The position numbers and the translations under genes are program-made. Shown here in pieces: positions 10,289 to 22,339 of a stretch of DNA of 64,000 nucleotides (its first letter is position 1; each line of letters opens with the position of its first letter). The stretch spans positions 320,691,294 to 320,755,293 of the forward strand of contig NC_053037.3 of the NCBI RefSeq assembly GCF_002575655.3, written 5' to 3'. The DNA is from Aegilops tauschii subsp. strangulata (lineage: Eukaryota > Streptophyta > Magnoliopsida > Poales > Poaceae). The notes beneath the pieces were generated by a model that saw only the letters and a list, made by a program, of their open reading frames with translations, had not been told where the DNA came from and did no database searches.

Positions 10289-12074
10289 ATGGATTCGCCA
10301 GGCGGTTCTCCTCCTCGTCGGGGCTGGGAGACCTTGGACGACGATCCTCTGGGAGAAATCGCACGCCGCTCCGACGTCCTCACTGCCGCAAGACTCGGTG
10401 CTTCCTGCACCAACTTTTTCAAGACGCTGCTTAAACAAGCTTGGGAAAAGGCCATGCTTGTTGGTCTTCCATGCATCCTCGAGGAGAAGGTTCTTCTATG
10501 GGACAATCCTTCGAACAGTCCACCGCTCCCTGGCCATGGTTGCACATTGACTCCGCTAGAGTTGCCGACGTTGAGAGGTAGTCGGATTTTGTCCGATGAG
10601 CAGGTCAGTAATGGAGTTTGATCATGTAGTACTTAGTTATTCCATTTCCATCCCGTAATTTCTCCACTGCCCACCATCTTATATATAGGTCTGGGTTGGT
10701 GCCAACGAAGATTGGCTTGCATACCTCTGGCCGGATAGGACCATCATTTTGCACAACATCCACAGCAGTGCGGCCGTTCCGGTAGACCCCTTCTCCACCA
10801 TTGGGATCGGCCTTCCGGACTGGCTGGGCTTGAATACGTATGATGATGCCTACATGAGATTGAAGAAGATAGCAATTGCGGACCCGCCGACAAAGCGACG
10901 CGGCTACGACGATTACTATCTCATCGCGGTGTTCGACATAAGGATTGCCATCAATGCAAGAGGCAGTAACGGTTGAGGCTGACGCATGTTGGCGGCGGCA
11001 GATTTGTACCCCTACACGTTCGAAGACGCCGTGCACCATCTAGGCCGCATCTTCACGGTGACAAGCCAGGGGACTTGTTTCATCTGGTTGCCATCCTACG
11101 GTACGGGAGATTACAAACGGAATGCACAAACCATCATTTGCATCCCTAACGGTACTCCATTATTTTGCAGGGACCACTCATCCCCCGATCAAAATAAGAT
11201 CCCTGATCCTGGATGTGCATTTGCATCCGCGATTCGGTCTAACCTGGAACCTTGTAGCTGACTTTGGCATATTGGGATCAACTATCTTAGCAGTCGTTAC
11301 CCATGGTACCACTGATGTGCAACATGGTCACACAATCTACCACGATCGGACCATCACCATCTACCCATGTATTCCATTTTTAACCCTCTCTCCTTCTCTT
11401 TCATTGTTGTACTAGTAGTATACTTTGTAGTACTAGTAGGAGTACTTTTTACCTTGGAGGACGCGTATAGCTAGCTAGGCCCTTGAAGACTTGAACCCAC
11501 TAGCTACCACCATTTTTGTTTTTCCATGTCTTACTATCTCATCCATGTAGCCAAGAGTGGCTATATATAATAAGCCGGTTATTTTACTTCCTCTATACCG
11601 GAGTAGTACTATTTGTTGCACAGTATTACTGACCGCCATATTTGAGCACAACATTATTATGCATGGACCTTGACTATGTACATCACCATGTGTCCAGATC
11701 TGTGATGCCGCGTGTACCAGATGAACGGCGCCGAGTTCGACCCCCGTGATGCTACGTGGGTGCCGAGGAACACTCTTGGAGAGTACTCGCTTTTCATCGG
11801 GGACAGCTACCCCATTGTGAAGTGGATGCCTCCTTCCGTGCACGACACGGAAGGCCTGCCGTTCATGAAGCATGGTTGTGTCTTCAGTGCGCACCGCCGG
11901 ATGAACGACATGCTGGGACACGCTATCCCTGATTTATGCCGCTTCAGCTTGGATGAGTCTCCATCATGTGGAACCGGACTAGAAAGCTGCGACAATGATT
12001 CCCATTGCCCATCGCTATGGATCGTGCCATCCATGAAGAACACCTGGGACTGGAACCCGGAGGAGGACATGTAG
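10289..12074 (+). pseudogene. F-box/DUF295 family gene, broken by tandem stops
   Basis: F-box/DUF295 proteins are thought to be substrate adaptors of SCF ubiquitin ligases; the targets are unknown. Exon 1 (10289-10603) starts at MDSPGG, preceded by in-frame leader sequence without a better ATG. It carries an F-box-like stretch (WETLDDDPLGEIARR ... ARLGASC). The intron 10604-10688 is GT-AG and exon 2 resumes in phase (VWVGANEDWLAYLWPD). The frame meets TGA at 10974 and again at 10980, then continues in the same frame with DUF295-like residues (YTFEDAVHHLGRIFTVT). A GT-AG intron 11101-11170 joins in phase to NLVADFG..STILAVV. The C-terminal DUF295 part (LGEYSLFIGDSYPI, then CVFSAHR) is open at about 11712-12074, but its splice acceptor is unclear. 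The two stops make a full-length product unlikely. Confidence 0.65.
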
Positions 12075-12555
12075 CCCATCTATAACGTGTAAGTGGAGTA
12101 CGGTAATTGTGAACGGTAGCGCTGTGAATATATGTAGACTAGTCGTGCACAAATTTATCACATGAATTGGAGATGAACTTGTGTGGCATACTGGCATTTG
12201 TCCATTAGAATTTATTACTAGTAAATGTGTTATGTGTACGTGCAACTTGTGTGGTTGTTGCACGGGCTCCAACACGCTCTTTGAGAAAAAAAGGTGGCAC
12301 AACTTTGGATATACGTGACGTGGCGGCATCATACAGTAGCATCGTTCGCTATAGTTGTAGTACACTCCTACTAGGACGACAACCCCTATAAAACCTTGCG
12401 CTTGGCTCTTTGCCTCTTCGGGAGGTTCAACAGTTCGTACTCGTGTGAACCTTGCACTTGGCTCTTCGCCTCTTCGGAAGGTCCAACAATGATGATACTA
12501 CAGTCCAATATGCTTATGGCAATCTGACACCGATTGAACTGCTGCACGTCCACCG

Positions 12556-12599
12556 CGAGGGCGAGGGCGAGGGCGAGGGAGAGGGAGAGGGAGAGGGCG
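12556..12599. repeat. GAGGGC/GAGGGA minisatellite
   Basis: About seven hexamer copies that shift from gagggc to gaggga units. No gene is linked to it. Confidence 0.85.
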
Positions 12600-13572
12600 C
12601 TGTAGTCAAAACCCTATCCTCGTCCTGCGAACCACCGCGCGCGTGGGCGAGGGAGAGGCGTAGTAAGCAAGCTTCTCCTCGTTCGGCGAGTTGACGGGAC
12701 ACATCAAAGCAGTACTAGTAGTAGTAGTAGTCCATACTGCGTCCTTACCGATTAATATGGCTTAATTTGAAACGAGAAAAATACACTGGCGGTCAACGTA
12801 TGTAACAATACGCTCTTTACGGTCACTATATATAGTTTTGCGGCGATTATACGATCACTAGCTCATCATAGAGCACCGTATTGCACCCTACTGACCGGCC
12901 ACATAGTCGACGTGGCACTTTGTTGACTGGTTAAATTGTTACCTGGTTTCTAGGTCCCACCTGTCAGTTGGCAGAGCAAATAAATTAGTTAAACAAAACT
13001 TTACGCAGGCGCGACACGAGTCCAACCCTTGCGCGTGAACCGCCCTGGCTGTGTATGTGAGTGCATGCACGTGTCCTCCCTCGGTCTTCCAACAAAGAGT
13101 GTACATCAGCTATAAAACAAAGAGTGTAGTACATGATGTACATCTACACCTACAATGCATTTAGCCTTTAATCTAAATCGATATTGATTGACTAATGCAC
13201 CAACTTGTGCTGTAGGTACAGGCTACATGTCTATCCTTAATTACAGCATGCAACGGCCTTCATTTAATCTTCTTATCTCAATGGTCGCATGCACACATAA
13301 GTCTGCTACTTTTGGGCGTTAATTATGCCCTGGTCAATCTGTAAATCTCTAAATGTACAGTCTTTCACGGACGTAGGGAGTAGGTTGAGCACTTGAGCGT
13401 GAGTGTGTGTGTTGCGTCGTGTGCTGTGTGCCGCATGGGTGCGTGAGTGTTGCATGCGTCCATGTGTACGTGTGAGTGTTGCATGTTGCATGCATGCATG
13501 CATGCATGGGGCTTACTCCCTCCCATTGACATGTTCATATTCCAAGCTTCCTCTGTTCCCTCCATATGGTGA

Positions 13573-13690
13573 TACTCCCTCTGTTCCCAAATAGTACGGA
13601 GTAAAAGCCTCCCTATGTTCCCAAATACGGAGTATTTGTCTTTCTACAGATTTCAACAAGTGACTAGGTACGGAGCAAAATGAGTGAAGT
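13573..13690 (+). mobile_element. Stowaway-type (Tc1/Mariner) MITE fragment
   Basis: TACTCCCTCTGTTCCCAAATA at 13573 and a second 'ccctatgttcccaaata' near 13611 are Stowaway terminal motifs. They are followed by the familiar body words 'tttgtctttct', 'gatttcaacaagtgac' and 'acggagcaaaatgagtgaa'. No matching right terminal repeat was found nearby, so this is a left-end fragment with a partial duplication of the end. Confidence 0.6.
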
Positions 13691-14288
13691 GAGCGTAGAG
13701 GCATAGGGATACTGTAGAAAGGAAGTCCTCGCGATCCATTATTCCCCATCTCGGTCAGAGAGAACTATTCAACTAGTCTTCGCAGTGAAGTGACAATACA
13801 CGCTGCAGCAGAGGGGACACGTAATTAATAAGCTGAACCAGCGTGTTGGTGTTACTAAATCAGCTTTACCCAGTACTGCCATCATGTTTGCCAGTAGAGC
13901 ACGCTTCCGCAAATACGCCTACGCACCTCTGTCCTCCATTAACTGACATATGGGCCCTGTTGTGGTAGACCCCACATGTCATCGGTGTAACTATTTACAC
14001 TCCGAAGGACGGTATATCCTGGTAGTAGTACTAGTAGAATTGAGATTGATTGCACTTTCTTCCCCGTCTTCCACTCTTCTTCCTCCTCTCTTCTTCTTCC
14101 TACTCTCTTCCCCATCGTCGGTCGCTCACCATTTACCCCCGCTCACTGCTCGCCTGCCCGCGCCATCTTCCTTGGTAGCTCGCGCGTACCATATCCCCCC
14201 GCTCATTGCTCGGCCACACGAGGAGAAGCTTCTTCGCTCGCCCACCCGAATCCACTTCCCCACTGGCTCGCAGGCACCGAAAACCCCA

Positions 14289-16036
14289 ATGGCAGAACCG
14301 ACTGACACGCAGAGCCGCGATTGGAATTCCCTCCCCGATGTTCTCTTGGAGCAGATCTGTAGTCATATGGACCTACTCAGCACCGTCCGTCTGGCCGCAT
14401 GCTCGGTGTCTTTGTACCGTCTACTCGTCTGCAACCGGCCGGCTCTTTTCAAGACACCCTGCTTGCTGATGCCCGATCCTCGCAGGTGGCCCGGACACCG
14501 ACTTGATGATCCTACGGAGGTTGTCGTGGTGCCCCTCGACATGCTACCACTACCCGTCCACCTGTCCCTCATGCGCGGCCACTACTGGGTGGGCATGAAG
14601 GCCAACTGGATCGTCCTCATCCACCACACCGGTAGTCCGTGGCATCTCGTGGATATCTACACCCAGCGAGAGATCACCCTTCCATCGTGGGATACCGCCG
14701 CCATCGAGCCTCGCGGCCCGCCGGACACTCCTGCCTACTACGCACGAGACGCGTCAAGCTTTTGGCTCGACCTCTGTTTGCAGAAAGTTGTAATCTGCGA
14801 AGTGCCCACACCATCAGAAGACTACATGGATTACAAGCTCATTGCCTTGTTCAACATGGGATTAGTCTATCTGGAATCCGGTCGCCATACATGGTTATGG
14901 CTCATCATCAATCCTTTTGAGGCAACATTTCTGTCTGATGCTATAGTGCACGATGGCATCGTTTACGCGGTCGACGCACAGATTGGCTGCCTATACTGGT
15001 GGAATCTATCGTCGTGTAATTGTTCTATCTCATCTCATCTTTACCTTATGAATACGACTGCCTGTTCATTTGTTACAAATTTAGAATGCATAGCATGTCT
15101 ATAACCACATCATTGCTATATGTTCCTCTCATTTCCTAGATTTTTATGACCACACATGTTATTGTTAGAGTTGATATGAGAACAATTGGCATCTAATGAT
15201 TGTTAGAATACATATTATGAGCATAACATCATGATTGCTATATGTTACTCTCGTTTACAAGATTTTTATAACAACGCATGTTATTGCTTAGAGTTGATAC
15301 GAGAACAGTAGTAGTAAGTGCTATGGTAGAATATGAGTAGGCGATGTCATAGCTGTTTTCCTCTCATTGTTACCTGATGTTTGAACCATGACATATTGCT
15401 AGAATTTGAAAGCCATTGGCTTATTTTTTTGACTTGGGGTATGATTATGACCACGGCATTGCAATTCTCTGTCTATGATATGTGTCACTGTTATAATAAT
15501 CTTAATTCCACACATACTCTGAACATGATTGTTTATTTTTGTCCTTTTGGTCTCCAATTTGAATTGTTGCAGCAGACGCAAATGCGCTGGCCTTCATGAT
15601 TCCAGGACCTGGAATCATACCAGCCGATGGGTGGTGGTTTATCGCTCGTTCAGCTGACAGCGGTCATTTGATGCTCATTTGCACGTACCAAATTGACCAA
15701 ACCATTACATCAAACCACATGTAGTACAATGCATGGGGCGTTCGTGACATTGATGGCTATGGCTGCTTCGTGTTCGAGAAAGATCCCAGCTCCGTTGGGC
15801 CAGGCGTATTCAACTGGAGGCGGGTTTACAGCCTCGGCAACCACTCCTTGTTCCTCGGGCTCAATTATCCGATCATCCAACCAATCATCGATCATATCAC
15901 CGGCGATGATTACTGTGCTATGCAACTTCCATTCGCGAGGGGGGCTGTGTTTACACATCATACCATGGGTTTCATGAATCACCATATCCAGAGATTCGTC
16001 GACACAGCTTGTTGCCAGATAATCTTCAGTGTGTGA
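14289..16036 (+). pseudogene. F-box/DUF295 family gene with one premature TAG
   Basis: A second SCF-adaptor-type gene 2.2 kb downstream of the first, same strand. Exon 1 (14289-15015) starts at MAEPTDTQ, with an F-box at about residues 15-55 (WNSLPDVLLEQICSHMDLL ... RLAACS) and DUF295-like sequence after it (LVDIYTQREITLP, LIALFN, DAIVHDGIVYAVD). The intron 15016-15572 fits GT-AG and joins in phase. Exon 2 encodes SADSGHLMLICTYQ, then TAG at 15722-15724, then in the same frame YNAWGVRDIDGYGCFVFEKD and the usual DUF295 end (SLGNHSLFLGLNYPI, GAVFTHH) to TGA at 16034. A 40-nt GT-AG interval spans the TAG but is too short for a normal plant intron. The single stop suggests recent loss, or sequencing error; the rest of the frame is well kept. 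Confidence 0.7.
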
Positions 16037-16639
16037 AAGGCATCAAGCTTCCATGCGATGGATGGCTTTTGCAAACCCGACATGCGGCGATGTGGTTCAT
16101 GCCAACAGCAAATATGCACAACTTGATTCGTGCTGATATCTAGACTGAGCCATGTATTCTGCTGCTGTAGCACGACCCTCTTTTGTTGGATATTATGTAT
16201 TGTTGTTAGTTTGAAGCACTCCTCTGGTTTGAAGGATAGATACCTTCCTGGGATCAAGTGCATCCTAACTCACCTGCGTAGGATGTACTGATAATGATGA
16301 TGGAGATGCTGTGCAGAAGCCATATATATATATATATCAGTTAGGCTTCAAGTGCATACCTGTTAGTTAAACCTATGTATAAATTGTGACACTAAATACG
16401 ACTAGTAAGTAGTACAGTAGCAGTACTAGTATATGTCGGTCAAATTATTCATCATGTCCACACATTGAATTGACGTGACAACACGCTGCGCGTGAGGTGA
16501 CACAAGAATCCCGGCGGCGTGTTCGGGTATTCTGGACTTCAGATTTGGAGTACCACTTATCTGTCGAAATCTTTCATCATTCACTTAAAACAATCGATTG
16601 ATCATACATTGAGTACCATATAACTGGAATTACCGATGC
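16037..16639. other. Intergenic, with a (TA)n microsatellite at about 16322-16338
   Basis: Likely holds the 3' UTR of the preceding gene. No further gene or recognised repeat. Confidence 0.4.
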
Positions 16640-17372
16640 AAGTCGAAGAAGGATTGGTCGGTGCTGCCGGCTGGCATCAAGTTCGATCCCACGGATCAGG
16701 AGCTGATCGAGCACCTTGAGGCCAAACTGAGTGCTGACAGCGCGAGATTTCAGTCTCTCATCGATTTGTTCATACCAACCATCGACAGCGAGCACGGCAT
16801 ATGCTACACCCAACCTGAGAAACTTCCAGGTAAGACACCGATCGGCCGTCTACTTGCACAAACATATTCCTTTGTTTATAGCTCTATTTTTCTTTTTAGA
16901 CGCAGACCTGGTGAAGCAATTACAATTTGACAGTTAATAAAAAGTGAAACAAGTGACTGCAACATGCCAAAGATGTTATGAAAATACCAACTAGGTACAC
17001 TAAAACATGTATTCCACAATACTGCAGGTATCACACTGAGTGGCCTAAGGAAGCATTTCTTCCAGCGCAATTCCAGGGCGTTCTAAAGGGGCACGTGGAC
17101 GCGTCGCAAGATACAGTCGGAGTGCGGCATGCACGCGATGTGGCACAAGACCGGCAATACCTTGCCGGTGATGGTCAACAGCCGGCAGACGGGCAACAAA
17201 AAAGGTTCTGGTGCTGCACACCAACAAGAACTTCGACCAGCAGAGGACCAACTCGGTGATGCACCAGTACCACCTCGAGGACCTGGAGCAAGAGAAGGAG
17301 CGGGAGCTGGTCCTCTGCAAGATTTTCTACCAGACAAACACTAGGGCCAGGAGTAAAAAGATTATAAGTTAG
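16640..17372 (+). pseudogene. NAC-domain transcription factor relic (SND2/SND3 or SOG1-like branch)
   Basis: NAC proteins are plant-specific nuclear transcription factors. Exon A (to 16829) reads KKDWSVLPAGIKFDPTDQEL, then a FIPTI-type stretch and ICYTQPEKLPG: NAC subdomains A-B of the branch with LPAGVKFDPTDQE. A GT-AG intron 16830-17027 joins in phase to LRKHFFQRNSRAF. In-frame TAA at 17084-17086 replaces an expected Lys codon. The frame then gives RRKIQSECGMHAMWHKTG, the conserved WHKTG core, until an A6 run at 17198-17203. After it the family sequence continues one frame over (VLVLHTNKNFDQQRTN, MHQYHLEDLEQEKE, LCKIFYQTN) to about 17372. Expected WVMHQYH reads SVMHQYH, so a core Trp is lost. 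The N-terminal exon and the activation domain were not found. A stop, a frameshift and missing ends make it nonfunctional. Confidence 0.8.
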
Positions 17373-18441
17373 TTTGGTATTGGTAGTTGTACTACCTTGT
17401 TGTCCGCAAGTTGGTATTGTTGTTAACGATCTTTTGGTATGAACTTGCATTTGCTTCCAACCATCATGCCGAGGGTCGACGTGGATATAAAGCTGAATCA
17501 TTTGTTTCGAAACGAATTTTCAGGCACCTGATTTTTATTTGATGGGTAACATAAGCACCCGCCGTTCGAATTCCCAGTTCTCCAATTTTTTCGAAACAAG
17601 TGCATGCACTTATTATCACGATAAAAAAACAATATCCGTGCTGCATCCCAGTTATCAGTCTGTACTTGCAGAATTCTCTCGTTTATTGAGCACGTATATT
17701 GTTTTTTCAGGTCGAGCAAGTTTCAATTGGGCTGTAGACTGCCCAGGGTTGGTTTTGTTTTTAATAGGCCCAGCCCATGACGACAACCGGGCACAAAGAT
17801 CCAGCAGGTATCTACGGGCCTCTGGCCCGCCAGCGTTAGTTATATTTTGTCTTACAACATCCGGAGGCAGTTTTTTTTACTGAATCAAACACACAACCCA
17901 GTTCTATTTTCCTCTTGAAACGCATGTCCTACATCCGTTTTCTAATCTCTACCTATAGTTTTACTAGTTCATATACACGTATCATTATATTGAAAACACA
18001 TAAATTCCCTTTTCATATTTACATCCTTATTGTTGTTGTTTTTTCCCACCCAGCGCTGATTTTTTTACCACTGGTTTTCCCTTAAACCAACTCAATTGTC
18101 CCACATCTTATTGCTTACAAAAACAAAACGATTTTTTTTGGCAAATCAATAAGTTCTTAAAAAAATGTTTATCATTTTGGGATTACAAAAGTTCGGACTC
18201 CACCGAAATATGCAAAATAAGGTTGAACTTTTTGACCGTGGTCCTGGGCAGAAAATGGGCTGTAATAAATTACTTAAGAATTAGCAAATGGGCTGCAAAT
18301 TATAAAAAATAGCAAATGGGCTTTATGTTGTCTGCCACAGATTTGGAGGCTGACTTGTGGGCCTACTAAGTTCATGCGTACACAAGGTTTCTCAAAAAAG
18401 AAACTTAGTCAACAATCGACTCTACCAGCGTTAGACCGTTA
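17373..18441. other. AT-rich intergenic DNA
   Basis: No gene recognised. 18240-18400 has two short 'aaatgggctgyaaat' type repeats and the phrase 'gacttgtgggcctactaagtt', which recurs in the tandem array that follows, so the array's influence begins before 18442. Confidence 0.4.
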
Positions 18442-20940
18442 GATGTCAATCTAACGGCAATCGTGCTTCTTCAGTCTCTGATCTTCCTGCCCCAGCCGCC
18501 CAAACCAGCGCCGTCGGAACCACCTGCTCCCACCTCCCGTGGCCGGCAGTGCTGCCGGGCAGGCCTCACGGCCCCATCATACTCGCATCCCTGGCTTGTC
18601 TATCCCTCTACTCACCAACACCTCCTGTTATTTTTCGGCGACGGCAGCCGAACCAGTCAACCCTCGTACTCTCCACCGCGTGGGCAGCCACTGTCGTGTC
18701 TTCCCCGGCTCCGTGTCGTTCCCTTCGTAGGCCTCGCAGTCGTCCACCGCCCTGGTGCTCTCGGCGCGGCGTGGTCAAAGATGTCCATCCAACGGTCGTA
18801 GTGCTTCTTCAACCTCTAGTCTTCTTACCCCAGCCGCCCAAAGCAGCGCCGGTCGTGCCGCATGCTCCTGCCTCCCGTGGCCGGCTGTGCTGCCGCGGAG
18901 GCCTCAACGTCCCCATACTACTCCCACCGCTGGCCAGGCCATCCCTCCACTCACCCACTCCCCCTGTTATTCTGCGGCCACGGCAGCCTCACACCGCAGC
19001 CGAACCAGTGAACCCTCGTACTCCTCTCCGCGTGGGCATCCACTGCCGCGTCTTCCCCGGCTTCGCGTCAATGTGGTCAACGACCGACTTCCATCGGAAG
19101 AGTACTGTACATGGAGAGGCTGACAGCTGGGTCCACGACAGCCGCAAGGAAGTGCCTCCTTATTACGCGCAAAATAATTATTCCTCCACCTGACAGCAGG
19201 GACCCACCGGACGGGCCACCAGTATTTCACGGAAAAAATGTTTCCCCCCTGACTGCTGGGACCCATCGGACGGGCCACCGTATTTCACGAAAAAACGTTT
19301 GCCCCTGACTGCTGGGACCCACCGGACGGACCACCGTATTTCGCGAAAAAAACGTCCCCCCCGCTATCAGCTCGGACCCACCGGAAGTGCCTCCTTATTA
19401 CGCACAGAAAAATGAATACTCCCCCTGTTAGCTGGGACCCACCATGGTGGGAGGCTGACTTGTGGGCCTACTAAGTTGACGGGGATGGAGGGCTTTGTCA
19501 ACTTAGTCAATATGAACGATTCTAGCTCCAGTGACCGTACGATGTCCATCCAACGGCCGTCGTGCTTCTTCAATCTCTGCTCTTCCTGCTCCAGCCGCTC
19601 AAACAAGCGCCGGCGGGACTGCCTGCTCCCTCCTCCCCGCGGCCGGCTCTGCTGCCGCGCAGGCCTCACTGCCCCACCGTACTCCCATCCCTGGCCTAGC
19701 CATCCCTCTACTCACCCACACCTACTGTTATTCTTCGGCGACGGCAGACGAACCAGTAAACCCTCGTACAGTCGTACTCCCCTCCGCGTGGGAAACAACT
19801 GCCAAGTCTTCCCTGCCTCCGTGTCGTTCCCTTCCTAGGCCTCGCCGTCGTCCACCGCCCTGGTGCTCTCGGTGCGGCCTGGTCAACGTGGTCAACGACC
19901 GACATGCATCTGAAGTGGACTGTACGTGGAGAGGCCGACAGCTGGGTTCACGGCCGCACGCAAGGAAATGCCTCCTTATTACGCGCAAAATAATGATTCC
20001 TCCACCTGACATCAGGGACCCACCGAAAGGGCCTCTGTATTTCGCGAAAAAAAGTTACCGCCGCTGACAGCTCGGAACCACCAGCTATATCTTCGCACGC
20101 AAGGAAGTGCCTCCTTATTACGCATAAAAAAAATGAATACTCCCCCTATTAGCTGGGACCCAGTATAGTGGCAGGCTGACTTGTGGGCCTACTAAGTTGA
20201 CGGGGACGGAGGGCTTTGTCAACTTAGTCAATATGCACAATTCTAGCTCCAGTGACCGTACGATGTCCATCCAACGGCCGTAGTGCTTCTTCAACCTCTG
20301 GTCTTCTTGCTACAGCCGCCCAAACCAGCGCCGGTCGTGCCTCGTGCTCCTGCCTCCCGTGGCCGGCTGCGATGCGGCGGAGGCCTCACCGCCCCCTACT
20401 ACTCCCACCGCTGGCCAGGCCATCCCTCTACTCACCCACACCCCCTGTTATTCTGCGGCGACGGTAGCCTCACACCGCAGTGAACCAGTGAACCCTCGTA
20501 CTCCTCTACGTGTGGGCATCCACTGCCGCGTCTTCCCCGGCTCCGCGTCGTCCCCTTCCTAGGCCTCGCCGTCGTCCACCGCCCTGGTGCTCTCGGCGCG
20601 GCGTGGTCAACGTGGTCAAGGAACGGCTTCCATCGGACGTGGACTGTACGTGGAGAGGCTGACAGCTGGGTCCACGGCTGCAGCAAGGAAAGTGCCTCCT
20701 TATTACATGCAAAATAATTATTCCTCCACCTGACAGCGGGGACCCACTGGACGGGCCACCGTATTTCGCGAAAAAAATGTTTCCCCCCTGACTGTTGGGA
20801 CCCACCAGCTACACCTTCGCATGCAAGGAAGTGCGTCTGGGCAAAAAAACAATTCGCCCCCTGACTACTGGGACCCACCAGCTACATCTTCGCATGCAAG
20901 GAAGTGCCTGACAGTCGGGACCCACCTGGTCGAAGCGTAC
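18442..20940 (+). repeat. Tandem array, about 720-760 bp units, three full-length and one short copy
   Basis: The word 'gatgtccatccaacggcc' (or a close variant) marks unit starts at 18442, 18780, 19541 and 20262, giving spacings of 338, 761 and 721 bp. Each unit has a GC-rich half (cagccgcccaaa, ccgtggccggctg, actcacccac) and a half with repeated 'gggacccacc' and 'tatttcgcgaaaaaa' motifs. Frames in the units (18549-19193, 19531-20067) differ from copy to copy and are not genes. The array lies just left of a CACTA terminus and may be internal to that element. Confidence 0.75.
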
Positions 20941-21182
20941 GTAGAGTTGTCATTCTGGTTGCGAACGTGTACGTACATATATACTGGTGGATGTAGAGGC
21001 GCGCACGTGTCGTAGTAGAGGCGCGCACGTAGCATGTACACGTACGTACAACGGCCAGGGTGCAAGAAATAAAATATGGCCACGTATGTGTACATACGGG
21101 CGGGGTCTCGATCGCCTACTCGCGCATACGTACGGCCAGGGCTCGTGTACATGGCTGGGTCGGAAGGGAGAAACAGCGTCGT

Positions 21183-21298
21183 CATCGCGTTCATGGGGAG
21201 GCAACGGAATGCGTCGTGTTCATGGGGAGGCAACGGAATGCGTCGTGTTCATGGGGAGGCAACGAAATGCGTCGTGTTCATCGGGAGGCAACGGAACG
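21183..21298 (+). repeat. 29-bp tandem repeat, four copies
   Basis: The unit is gcgtcgtgtt + catggggagg + caacggaat. It gives a 29-bp period with a few substitutions in the last copy. Confidence 0.85.
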
Positions 21299-21369
21299 CG
21301 TGGGAGCCAACCGGCAGGGTCGGAGCGGAATGCGTGGCCGTTTTCATCAGGAGGGCTTGGACGGAACAG

Positions 21370-21750
21370 GCGATGGAAACAAGGCCTGGCGTACCGCAGA
21401 ACAGAGGAAACGGACCTCCTATGGTCGAAACGGGGGTCCTGTTGATCGGGAGGGGTGTGGCGTACCGCAAAACGGAGGAAACGGACCTCCTACAGTCGAA
21501 ACGGGGGTCCTGTTGATCGGGAGGGGTGTGGCGTACCGCAAAACGGAGGAAACGGACCTCCTACGGTCGAAACTGAGGTCCTGTTGATCAGGAGGGGTGT
21601 GGCGTACCGCAAAAGGGACGAAACGGACCTCCTACGGTCGAAACGGGGGTCCTGTTGATCGGGAGGGGTGTGGCGTACCGCAAAACGGACGAAACGGACC
21701 TCCTACGGTCGAAACGGGGGTCCTGTTCATCGGGAGGGGTGTGGCGTACC
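21370..21750 (+). repeat. 71-bp tandem repeat, five to six copies
   Basis: 'gtcctgtt' recurs at 21436, 21507, 21578, 21649 and 21720, exactly 71 bp apart. Each unit also has 'ggaggggtgtggcgtaccgc' and 'gaaacggacctcctac'. Because 71 is not a multiple of 3, the frames crossing it change each copy and do not encode a repeat protein. Confidence 0.9.
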
Positions 21751-21786
21751 GCAAAACGGGACTCCACGGGATACTGTTCATCTCCA

Positions 21787-22130
21787 CCGTCGACCTCCTC
21801 CAGCCTCCACGGGCTACCGTCGACCTCCTCCAGCCTCCACGGGCTACCGTCGACCTCCTCCAGCCTCCACGGGCTCCTGTTCATCCAGCCTCCACCGCGC
21901 GCTACTCCACCGGCTACTGTTCAACCACCCCTCCACGGGCACCCCTCCACCGTCTACTGTTCATCCAGCCCTCCACACCACGGGGTCCTGTTCAACCACC
22001 CCTCCACGGGCACCCCTCCACCATCTACTGTTCATCCAGCCCTCCACCACACCACGGTGTCCTGTTCATCCAGAGGAAACGCCACCGCTCACTGTTCATC
22101 CAAACCCCCCGCAACACTCACCGTTCATCC
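21787..22130 (+). repeat. 30-bp repeat (three copies) then 'ctgttcatcca' repeats
   Basis: 21787-21876 holds three near-perfect 30-bp copies (ccgtcgacct + cctccagcct + ccacgggcta). To about 22130 the word 'ctgttca(t/a)cca' recurs at irregular spacing with 'cccctccacgggcacccctc'. This kind of subterminal repeat is expected inside CACTA elements. Confidence 0.75.
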
Positions 22131-22339
22131 CAGAGGCAGCATCGATCGGCTTCAGTTAGCAGCAGTAGCGAAGGAATCGCTCGATCGGGTTTAGTTAACA
22201 GCCATCGATCGATCGCTCGGGTTCAGTAACGCGTAGCCTGCAGTGCAATCGCTCGGGTTCAGTTAGAGCCCAACGCCTCGCTCGGGTTCAGTTAGAGCCA
22301 ACGCCTTGCACACACGCGCGTACGTGTACGAGAGAAACG

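Larger units (their letters stand above)
12075..14288. other. Intergenic between the two F-box genes, with simple repeats
   Basis: Contains a GAGGGC/GAGGGA minisatellite (12556-12599), (tag)n near 12716, a tgcatg/catg run near 13485-13508, and a Stowaway fragment listed separately. 12760-12990 holds 'gacgtggca' and 'ggtcccacctgtcag' words typical of grass intergenic repeats. The frame open upstream of 14289 (from 13950) is treated as leader, since recognisable F-box sequence begins after the ATG at 14289. Confidence 0.45.

Noticed and set aside
13950..14288. Extended N-terminus of the second F-box gene
   Set aside because: The frame is open upstream, but the added residues are Ser/Pro/Leu-rich with no family match; the ATG at 14289 fits the usual start before the F-box.
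15684..15724. A 40-nt GT-AG intron that would remove the TAG in the second F-box gene
   Set aside because: Too short for a normal plant intron, and it would also remove otherwise in-frame residues.
18549..20067. Long plus-strand frames (214, 120 and 178 codons) in the 720-bp array
   Set aside because: Equivalent frames are broken in sister copies, and the protein sequences are Arg/Pro/Ser-rich without a domain.
21183..21876. CRISPR-like array
   Set aside because: Repeats are contiguous without unique spacers, in a plant nuclear context.
20987..22229. Several 145-210 codon frames over the 29-, 71- and 30-bp repeats
   Set aside because: The 29- and 71-bp periods are not multiples of 3, so the apparent repeat proteins are frame-shifted copies of DNA repeats.
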